Part shown: piece after piece, positions 13,907 to 19,489 of the stretch
Layout: the number at the start of each line of letters is the position of its first letter
Position numbering within the stretch: position 1 is the stretch's first letter
Assembly: GCA_002404095.1 (NCBI GenBank)
Contig: DHJA01000160.1
Location: 1 to 19,489 of the forward strand
DNA length: 19,489 nt
Direction of reading: 5' to 3'
Source of the DNA: Planctomycetaceae bacterium UBA4732
GTDB lineage: Bacteria; Planctomycetota; Planctomycetia; Gemmatales; Gemmataceae
Program-made: the position numbers and the translations under genes
The notes under the pieces: model-generated
What the model was told of the DNA's origin: nothing
What the model saw: the letters and a program-made list of their open reading frames with translations, nothing else
Databases searched by the model: none

Positions 13907-16702
13907 GTGGCTCTCCCGAATGAGAGAGTTCTTCCTCCGCCGACGCTGGGCCGCCCACTGCGCCAGGCGGGCGCCGAGCCGATCCCCGGCTACCGGCTCA
14001 TTGAGCCGCTCGGCAGCGGTGGATTCGGCGAAGTCTGGAAGTGTGTGGCCCCTGGTGGTCTGATGAAGGCGGTGAAGTTCGTCGGCGGCGATGGCAACGC
14101 CGGCGGTTCACATGCGTCTCAAGAATTTGAGGCGATTGAGCGCATCAAGAGCATCCGACATCCCTTCCTGCTTTCCCTGGAACGCGTGGAGGTCGTTGCT
14201 GGCGTGCTGGTGTTGGTCATGGAGTTGGCCGACCGCAACCTACAAAACGTCCTGCTCGATTATCAGCAACAGGGTTTGCCTGGAATTCCGCGCAAGCAAC
14301 TCATCGGCTTTCTGGAAGAAGCAGCCGAAGCGCTGGACGTACTCAATTTCCAGCACGGCCTGCAACATCTTGACGTCAAGCCGCACAACCTTTTCGTGGT
14401 CAGCAATCACGTTAAAGTGGCGGATTTCGGGTTGGTCCACCGTCTGCCGGGAGTGGACTCCGATCCGTCCGCCATGCGTCGCGGCGGGGCCACGCCCCTC
14501 TACGCTTCGCCGGAAACCCTTCAAGGTTCTCTCAGCCGCCACAGCGATCAATACAGCCTGGCTATTGTGTACCAGCAATTGCTGACCGGCACGGTTCCGT
14601 ACTGGTCGGCGAATCCCTATCAGCTGCTCATGCAGCACTTATCCGGGACGCCCGATCTGTCCGCCGTTCCCCTAATGGACCAACCCCTGATGGCGCGCGC
14701 TCTGGCCAAGTTGCCCGAGCAGCGGTTTGGCTCGTGCATGGATTTCGTCCGGGCGCTAGTTGAGGTTTCCGATTCGGCGTCAGGGGTTCGGCCGAACCTG
14801 CGGTTCGTTCAGGCGGACATCGCGCTGGCCGCCTCCCGCGAAGAAACGCACCCTCCTATCACGCCGGGCGCTCAATCCGACCAACGAACCATACCCGGGA
14901 TTGCCGCCGCCGACCTGGCGCGGCTCACACCCGCCGATATGCCCTTGCCGTCTTTTGCGGCCGCCAAAGCGGATCCATTGCGTCTGCCGCAACCATCCGG
15001 GATTGCCCTGCCCGGCTACCGGTTCTTGACCTGCGTTGGCCGCACCCCGCTGGGATGTCTCTGGACCGTTGAAGACCCGGACGGCCAGGAACGGCTGGCC
15101 CACTGTTTCCTGAATGTGAGCGGATTCACCACGGAAACCTTGACTCGATTGCAGACCATGCGCCACCCCGCGTTGCCCGCGCGCGAGGTGTACTGGATGC
15201 CGCCAGGGTCTGTGGTAATCGTTTCCGACCCCAACCGTCAAACGCTTCGCGATCGGTTCGACCAATGTCGCGCGGCCGGCCTGCCGGGGGTACCGCGCGA
15301 GACGCTGGTAAACTGCCTCGCCACCGCTGCGGAAGCTCTTGATGAACTGGTTAAGCAGGAAAACTTACCCCATTTGGGGCTTACGCCGGCGCAACTGCTC
15401 CTTGAGGGGGATCAGGTGCTGCTGGAGGATTTCGGTTTAGCGCCGCTATTATGGTTGGCGCGCGGCAAGGCCGTCGCTCAGATGAACACGAGATACGCCG
15501 CTCCCGAGTTGGCCGAACCGATCTCCAGTCCCACCGCCGACCAGTACAGCCTGGCGCTGATCTACACGGAAATGTTCACGGGCATCTCCCCGCGGACCAA
15601 GGCAAAGGCCGGCAAGTCCGGAATGCACCGTCGGCCCCAGGCGGGCGAAGGCGGCTCGGGCCAATATCGACGGCCGGCGCTGTCGTCCTATCGGCCGACT
15701 AGCGGGGCCGGCGCCGGCAAGGTGGACCTCGATTTCCTGCCCCCCGACGACCGTCCCATTGTCGCGCGAGCGTTGGACGACGATCCCGCTCAACGTTTCC
15801 CGACCTGCGCGGCGTTTGTGGAGGCTCTGCGCGACGCGACGCCTTCCCCCGTGGTAACAGAAGAGATGGTCGCGTCGCTGCCGCTGGTGGCGCCGTTCGC
15901 CTGTCTGATGGGCAAGGCGCCGCCGCGAGACACGGTCGTGCCGGCGACGAATCAAGTGGCGGCGGAATTAATCGCCATGGTCGTCGGGTCCGTGGACGTA
16001 TGCGAAGCCGGCGAAGTCCGTTACGTAGTCCACCCCGACGGCGCGTGGGAGTACCGTTTTCCGATCCGGATGTTCGCCAGCCTGATGCGGCTCAAGCTGG
16101 AAGGTTTTCGCCAACAGTGGAATGCGGAACCCGGCCCTCGCGCCGCCGGTTTGTTCGCATTCAAGATTCGCACAACGAATGCCAAGTCCGGATTCTGGTC
16201 ACGGCCCAAAGCGGAGCCTGCGGGCGTGGAGATTCAAGTGCGCTTGCAACCCGACGACGCGCCGGACGCCAATCAGCGCGAGGCGGTCGTGCGCGTGAGC
16301 TTATTCGGAGATCACGGAGCGATTAAGGAGACTGTACTGAGCGCCACGGCGCCCCAACTTTTTCAGAGCCTTCGCGCATATCTCCAGGGCGGCGCCGATC
16401 AGCGGGTTTGCGAGCGCTGGCCCTTCGTCCAACGCGTGGGGGTGTACCCGATTCTCGCCCACCTTGAGATCGGTCGGGCGCTGGAAGGGCACGGCCACGA
16501 CGTATCTCTGAGAGGCATGCGTCTTCAGGTGCCCCAGGAGCCGCCGAGCGAATACGCTTACTTGCACTTCCACGAAACCCCAAGTGCGGCGGCGTTCGCG
16601 GTCCTGAGCCGCATCGTCCGGGTTCAGCCGTTGGAAGACGGCGCTTACGAACTCGGCCTGATGTTCGCGGTTGAAGGGTCGTTGGACGACACGGTGCGCT
16701 GA
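13907..16702 (+). CDS. Ser/Thr kinase - pseudokinase - PilZ-like fusion protein
   Basis: 931 residues from the GTG at 13907, chosen because AAAGGA lies 8 nt upstream; another GTG at 13874 would add 11 residues. Domain 1 (~30-290) is an active-looking Hanks kinase: GSGGFGEVW (36-44), Lys57, HLDVKPHN with D156 (a non-RD kinase), DFG at 173-175, SPE at 201-203. Domain 2 (~370-645) is paralogous and shares the GLPG(I/V)PR insert, but its glycine loop is broken (VGRTPLGCLW), the Lys column is Cys400, and the catalytic loop reads HLGLTPAQ without Asp; only DFG (508-510) and APE survive. Domain 3 (~650-825) is unrecognised. The C-terminus (~830-925) fits PilZ: RVCER at 833-837, DVSLRG at 865-870, then VRVQPLEDGAYELGLMF. 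No membrane span, so a soluble kinase. c-di-GMP control is inference. Confidence 0.9.
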   Translation: MALPNERVLPPPTLGRPLRQAGAEPIPGYRLIEPLGSGGFGEVWKCVAPGGLMKAVKFVGGDGNAGGSHASQEFEAIERIKSIRHPFLLSLERVEVVAGVLVLVMELADRNLQNVLLDYQQQGLPGIPRKQLIGFLEEAAEALDVLNFQHGLQHLDVKPHNLFVVSNHVKVADFGLVHRLPGVDSDPSAMRRGGATPLYASPETLQGSLSRHSDQYSLAIVYQQLLTGTVPYWSANPYQLLMQHLSGTPDLSAVPLMDQPLMARALAKLPEQRFGSCMDFVRALVEVSDSASGVRPNLRFVQADIALAASREETHPPITPGAQSDQRTIPGIAAADLARLTPADMPLPSFAAAKADPLRLPQPSGIALPGYRFLTCVGRTPLGCLWTVEDPDGQERLAHCFLNVSGFTTETLTRLQTMRHPALPAREVYWMPPGSVVIVSDPNRQTLRDRFDQCRAAGLPGVPRETLVNCLATAAEALDELVKQENLPHLGLTPAQLLLEGDQVLLEDFGLAPLLWLARGKAVAQMNTRYAAPELAEPISSPTADQYSLALIYTEMFTGISPRTKAKAGKSGMHRRPQAGEGGSGQYRRPALSSYRPTSGAGAGKVDLDFLPPDDRPIVARALDDDPAQRFPTCAAFVEALRDATPSPVVTEEMVASLPLVAPFACLMGKAPPRDTVVPATNQVAAELIAMVVGSVDVCEAGEVRYVVHPDGAWEYRFPIRMFASLMRLKLEGFRQQWNAEPGPRAAGLFAFKIRTTNAKSGFWSRPKAEPAGVEIQVRLQPDDAPDANQREAVVRVSLFGDHGAIKETVLSATAPQLFQSLRAYLQGGADQRVCERWPFVQRVGVYPILAHLEIGRALEGHGHDVSLRGMRLQVPQEPPSEYAYLHFHETPSAAAFAVLSRIVRVQPLEDGAYELGLMFAVEGSLDDTVR

Positions 16703-16758
16703 GGTTTTTTGGACGGCGGAAAGACAATGTCCGCGTGAAATCGAGATCGCAGATGCGG

Positions 16759-16786
16759 TTGCAACGGCGCGCCGAAGTCGTATGAT
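16759..16786 (+). promoter_or_regulatory. Promoter-like site upstream of tRNA-Pro
   Basis: TTGCAA (16759-16764; 4 of 6 to the -35 consensus) and TATGAT (16781-16786; 5 of 6 to the -10 consensus) are 16 bp apart and point toward the tRNA. Transcription would start near 16793, leaving a precursor leader of about 57 nt. The remainder of the 16703-16849 gap, after the kinase stop codon, shows no gene. Confidence 0.5.
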
Positions 16787-16849
16787 ACAAGGGGCGTTGC
16801 GGAGCCGTAAGGCTTACCCCACGAGACGCCAGATTGGATGCGAAAACTA

Positions 16850-16924
<75 letters not shown>

Positions 16925-17282
16925 CTGCCGTGAGCCGGAAACGCCGGCCGCGGCTACAATGCCTTCGGCGGCCGCGTAGCACCGGCCAAGGAAGGCGCGT
17001 CTTCGGGCGGGCAAAAGCAACCGCGTGGAACCGGAAGCTGATGCCCGCCCCCTCCCAACTCCACGTCTGATAATCTTCCCTTCTCACCCACCCGCACGCC
17101 ACTCCACGTCCGATAACGGCTACACTGCACCCGTGTTCACCTTGTCACAACCAAAGCCAACGGGCTATGTCACACGGCAGAGCCGTGCGAGCGCGCTTCG
17201 TCTTTGTTGGTTCCATTCGTTCATGCACGTGCATGAACGACAACGATCACAAGCGCGCGCCAACGGCCCAGGAAAGTGCTAC
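16925..17282. other. Intergenic region downstream of tRNA-Pro
   Basis: No gene is supported here. Just after the tRNA is a GC-rich imperfect dyad (GGCCGC at about 16942-16947 and GCGGCC further on) without a T-run, which may terminate the tRNA transcript. Two near-direct repeats of ACTCCACGTC(T/C)GATAA lie between about 17058 and 17116. A 6-bp hairpin CACGGC-AGA-GCCGTG is at 17173-17187. GCGCGCTT (17191-17198) pairs with AAGCGCGC (17251-17258) around the perfect palindrome at 17217-17240. I find no copy of the tRNA 3' end that could mark an integration site. Confidence 0.5.
17217..17240. repeat. Perfect 24-bp palindrome
   Basis: The half-site TCGTTCATGCAC is followed directly by its exact reverse complement, with no spacer. 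The palindrome is enclosed by a second dyad (17191-17198 / 17251-17258). It ends 43 bp before the ATG of the frameshifted gene, where an operator for a dimeric regulator would sit. It could equally be a cruciform-forming site. Confidence 0.88.
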
Positions 17283-17908
17283 ATGGTTACTCCCATTTGT
17301 TGGGACGGCGTTCCCCCGTCCACACCCCGCCACACAACTCAGGTTTTCACCGTCCCAAAAGGCTCGACAGTGTTCGTCCGCTTCCTAGACAACGTCCAGG
17401 GCGTGGGGCTTCACTGGCTGCCCAACCTGGGCCCACGTGGCCGCTCGCTGCCCACCTCGACGAAGAATGCCCCCACTGCCCCGATCGACACGCCCGATGG
17501 AAAGGTTACGCGCCCGCCCAACGCTGGCGCCTCAACCACCAGACCGGCAAGAACGAGTGGCAACCCATCGTCCTCGAAGTCACCGAGGAGGCCATGGCCG
17601 ACCTCCAAGACCAGGAACTCCGAGGCCTCGTCGTCGAAATGAAACGCCACGGCGACCGAGCCAACAGCATCCTCCGCGCCGAGGTGATCGAAGACCCCCA
17701 ACAACTCAAACGCTTGGCGCCGCCGCCACCCTGGTTCGACGTGAGGCCCATCCTCGAAAGACTCTGGGGCATGAGCAAAGCTCCAGCGCCAAGAGTGCCC
17801 CTCGCTCCCGACAGTGCCGATGGCGCCCCAGACGTGCTACCCTTCCCCCCGCCGGCGACCGACGCGGAGACCCCGCCGGCCAAGCCTGCCAGGAGGAACA
17901 GGCAATGA
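17283..17908 (+). pseudogene. Frameshifted gene of unknown function, CPHC motif
   Basis: Two frames together read as one protein of ~208 residues. From ATG 17283 the first frame gives QVFTVPKGSTVFVRFLDN and VGLHWLPNLGPRGRSLP. At about 17453 the protein-like reading moves by -1 to HLDEECPHCPDRHARWKGYA and runs to the stop at 17906-17908. One missing C in the run near 17451-17453 would explain this. The CxxC pair could be half a zinc site. The middle (LEVTEEAMADLQDQELRGLVV) looks like a small alpha/beta domain, WFDVRPILERLWG ends the folded part, and a Pro/Ala-rich tail follows. I do not recognise the family and assign no function. The shift may be a real mutation or a sequencing error; there is no slippery heptamer that would suggest programmed frameshifting. 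Its alternative frames around the start read as noise. Confidence 0.55.
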
Positions 17909-17934
17909 TCCGCCGAGGCAAGGGAAAAAAGGGG

Positions 17935-17968
17935 CCGCCCTCCCTCAGCCCTGGTGAAGGGAGGGCGG
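17935..17968 (-). terminator. Intrinsic-type terminator between convergent genes
   Basis: CCGCCCTCCCT (17935-17945) and AGGGAGGGCGG (17958-17968) form a perfect 11-bp stem with a 12-nt loop. Read on the minus strand, the stem is followed four bases later by six T residues (the complement of AAAAAA at 17925-17930), the layout of a Rho-independent terminator for transcription coming from the sdhB side. On the plus strand it may also end the frameshifted gene 26 bp upstream. Confidence 0.65.
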
Positions 17969-18026
17969 GCGGAAAAACCATGCCTGGGGGAAAGGCCGAG
18001 GGGCAACGTACGCCTCCGGGGTGTAG

Positions 18027-18800
18027 CTAAGGAAAGCCATTTTTTGGTCTAGACAATGGGGTCCACTGTAGCCGAAACGGGTCTTCAAGATTGTCGAGGC
18101 GTTTGCCCGTCGCCTCATCCCTGCTATCGACGAGCCAGCGATAGGCGTGCAGAAGCACGGCAGGCCCCAGAAAGCGATTGCCATTCCACCAATGGCTCGG
18201 ACACCCAGCAGTACAGCAGAAGCAGAGGATGCATTCGTATGATCCATCGAGCTTGCTGCGATCTTCGGGCGACTGAAGCCGCTCCTTTTCGGGTGTGGGC
18301 GTCGTCGTCTGAAGCCAGGGCTCGATCTGTGCGTACTGCGCGAAAAGATGTGTGAGATCGGGCATCAGGTCTTTGATGACCTGCAGATGGTTGAGAGGAT
18401 AAATCGTCGCGGGTTCCGCCGTGTCGGATATGAACCGTGTGCAGGCCAGCCAGTTCGTGCCGTCGATATTCATCGAACACGAGCCGCAAACGCCCTCGCG
18501 GCAGGAGCGGCGAAACGTAAGCGTGGAATCAATCTCGTCCTTGATCTTGGTCAGCACGTCGAGCACCATCGGCCCGCAGCTGCTGAGATCCACTTCATAG
18601 GTGTCGATGCGGGGATTCCTACCTGAATCGGGATCATAGCGGTAAATCTCGAATTTTTTCACGCGTGTGGCATTGTCCGGGGCTGGCCAGGTTTTTCCGC
18701 GTTCAATCCGCGACGCAGCCGCCACGTCGAAGTTTCTCGGCACGGGAAACCGTTTCAGCACGGTGACGCTAGGCACTTGATCGGAGGATCGAATAAGCAT
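18027..18800 (-). pseudogene. sdhB: Succinate dehydrogenase iron-sulfur subunit, C-terminally truncated
   Basis: 257 residues close in style to alphaproteobacterial Sdh[49 protein letters not shown]. The [2Fe-2S] ligands C100, C105, C108 and C120 are present, as are C190, C193 and C196 of the [4Fe-4S] motif (CILCFCC) and C200. Homology stops after EDPFRL at residue 244. The usual continuation with three more cluster Cys (CHTIMNC...CPKG) is replaced by 13 unrelated residues ending at 18027. Without them the [3Fe-4S] and [4Fe-4S] clusters cannot form, so the product should not work in complex II. The replaced DNA reads as an IS3-like terminus at 18045-18070. The ATG is 12 nt after the previous ORF, preceded by GGAAAAAGACAAG. 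sdhA, sdhC and sdhD are not adjacent. Transfer or a chimeric join is likely. Confidence 0.88.
18045..18070 (-). mobile_element. IS3-family-like terminus at the sdhB break point
   Basis: On the minus strand this reads TACAGTG-GACCCC-ATTGT-CTAGACCA, matching the terminus at 4368-4393 at 17 of 26 aligned positions, including GACCCC and CT-GACCA. SdhB homology ends exactly where it begins. The body of the element would extend to lower coordinates, but no transposase reading is found there. It may be a relic, or the edge of an element lost by recombination. Confidence 0.4.
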
Positions 18801-18812
18801 CTTGTCTTTTTC

Positions 18813-19079
18813 CTATGAATTACGCTTATCGGGCGCCGCTCCCGGTGAGGACGTCGACGGCGCGGATGAAGGTGACACGTCCCGGAAATGACCGGCCCGA
18901 TCAACAAGATCAATCATCTGGACTGCCGCATGAACTGTCAGAGGATGGTGGGTGAAGCCCGGTCTTGGAGAGATGTAGGCTGCCATTTCGCGTGCAAGGT
19001 CGATCTGCCGGTCAGATACTCCTGCGAGCAACGTGATCATCAGGTTCTCCAGCGCAATCACGCGAATGCGAAGCTGCAC
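18813..19079 (-). CDS. Small protein of unknown function upstream of sdhB
   Basis: 88 residues from a GTG start. The core QLRIRVIALENLMITLLAG looks like an amphipathic helix, followed by SDRQIDLAREMAAYISPRPG and HPLTVHAAVQMIDLVDRAGH. The tail is Ser/Pro/Ala rich. I do not recognise the family. The frame stays open and protein-like upstream of the GTG (SDIPQLTNAELVQL) back to a TAG near 19175, with no ATG, GTG or TTG start there. The true N-terminus may therefore have been removed when the element at 19183 arrived. It ends 12 bp before the sdhB start on the same strand and may have been co-transcribed with it. No membrane span or catalytic motif is visible. Confidence 0.5.
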   Translation of the reverse strand: MQLRIRVIALENLMITLLAGVSDRQIDLAREMAAYISPRPGFTHHPLTVHAAVQMIDLVDRAGHFRDVSPSSAPSTSSPGAAPDKRNS

Positions 19080-19182
19080 TAACTCGGCATTTGTTAACTG
19101 AGGGATGTCGGATTGTACGTCGTTAGAAATTAAGCCTTCTTGCGAGCAGCAGGGTATCGCGCCGCCCTCGTTATCCTATCTC

Positions 19183-19489
19183 CTGCACTTTCCGAAAAAA
19201 CCTATGAGTGAACAGGTGTTAGCTGTCGAAACTTCGCCACTGCCAGTTTGGGGGCGTGAATTTCCGGCGGTCCTGCCGACTCCCATGACACGCAGAAAAT
19301 CCGCGCCAGAAGTCGTGATGGCGCCTTGGGTTCCAAAGCGGCGAACCAAACAAGCAGGTGGCGGCCCGCCCTCATGCTGCCCTGGTCGTTCGGTGATGCT
19401 CTGCTGGCCCTGCCTGAGCGCCGAAATTTCGGCGCTGAACCCAAACCTCCAGCTTTCCGCAGATTCACATGTTTTTTCGGAAAGTGCAG
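19183..19489. mobile_element. MITE-like element with 19-bp perfect terminal inverted repeats
   Basis: CTGCACTTTCCGAAAAAAC at 19183-19201 is matched by its exact reverse complement at 19471-19489, the last base of the window. Weaker similarity continues inward (ATGAGTGAA against ATGTGAATC). The ~307-bp unit holds no recognisable transposase; a plus-strand frame stays open from ATG 19204 but does not resemble a known protein. This is the structure of a miniature inverted-repeat element or an internally deleted insertion sequence. The flanking target duplication cannot be tested because the right flank is outside the window. The family is not identified. Confidence 0.65.
19417..19436. repeat. 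Perfect 20-bp palindrome inside the MITE-like element
   Basis: AGCGCCGAAATTTCGGCGCT is its own reverse complement, with an AAATTT centre. It lies near the right inverted repeat of the short element. It may be a structural part of the element (secondary hairpin) or a protein binding site. Confidence 0.85.

Noticed and set aside
17451..17457. Programmed -1 ribosomal frameshift in the gene at 17283
   Set aside because: The bases CTGCCCACC do not fit the X XXY YYZ slippery pattern and no suitable structure directly follows.
17276..17908. A stand-alone 210-residue protein in the second frame
   Set aside because: Its first ~55 residues read as off-frame noise, while the overlapping frame over the same bases is protein-like; a frameshifted single gene explains both.

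Overview
The window looks like bacterial chromosomal DNA from a high-GC member of the Planctomycetota, probably Gemmataceae-like. Three things point that way: a PEP-CTERM sorted protein, a tricorn-type protease with an export signal, and a large Ser/Thr kinase with the planctomycete-style GLPGIPR / HLDVKP core. Several intergenic gaps also carry large perfect inverted repeats. This assignment is an inference from protein style, not from a marker gene. The last ~1.4 kb does not fit: it holds a truncated SdhB of alphaproteobacterial type and a short element with 19-bp terminal inverted repeats, so it is either transferred DNA or an assembly join.

Layout. 1-159 (-): start of a P-II signalling protein, cut by the window edge. 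286-3669 (-): a two-gene unit, an arginase-fold protein followed by a GT2-GT83 fusion glycosyltransferase. 3893-4360 (+): GNAT acetyltransferase, followed by an IS3-like terminus and a hairpin. 4579-6704 (-): an overlapping pair, a degenerate ketosynthase-like protein and an intact FabF-type ketosynthase. 6705-7258: long intergenic region with a 30-bp perfect inverted repeat. 7259-10591 (+): exported tricorn-like protease, followed by a nested REP-like hairpin array. 10873-11235 (+): small exported protein with a good upstream promoter. 11310-12932 (-): a two-gene unit of a PEP-CTERM protein and a second arginase-family enzyme, converging on the small gene across a large hairpin. 13046-13081: 9-bp tandem repeats. 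13157-13687 (+): gamma-carbonic-anhydrase-type hexapeptide protein. 13907-16702 (+): kinase-pseudokinase-PilZ-like fusion. 16850-16924 (+): tRNA-Pro(GGG). 17217-17240: perfect 24-bp palindrome. 17283-17908 (+): frameshifted gene of unknown function. 18027-18800 (-): truncated sdhB. 18813-19079 (-): small ORF. 19183-19489: MITE-like element reaching the window end.

How the genes relate. There is no single long operon; the window is a set of one- and two-gene units. The strongest candidates for unusual biology are the kinase-pseudokinase-PilZ protein (a possible link from c-di-GMP or a PilZ-like allosteric domain to phosphorylation), the one-polypeptide lipid-sugar synthase plus transferase, and the ketosynthase pair whose first member lacks the catalytic Cys and the C-terminal half. 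The two arginase-fold proteins are not close copies of each other and sit in separate operons. The right end records mobile-element activity or a chimeric join: SdhB homology stops exactly at an IS3-like terminus.
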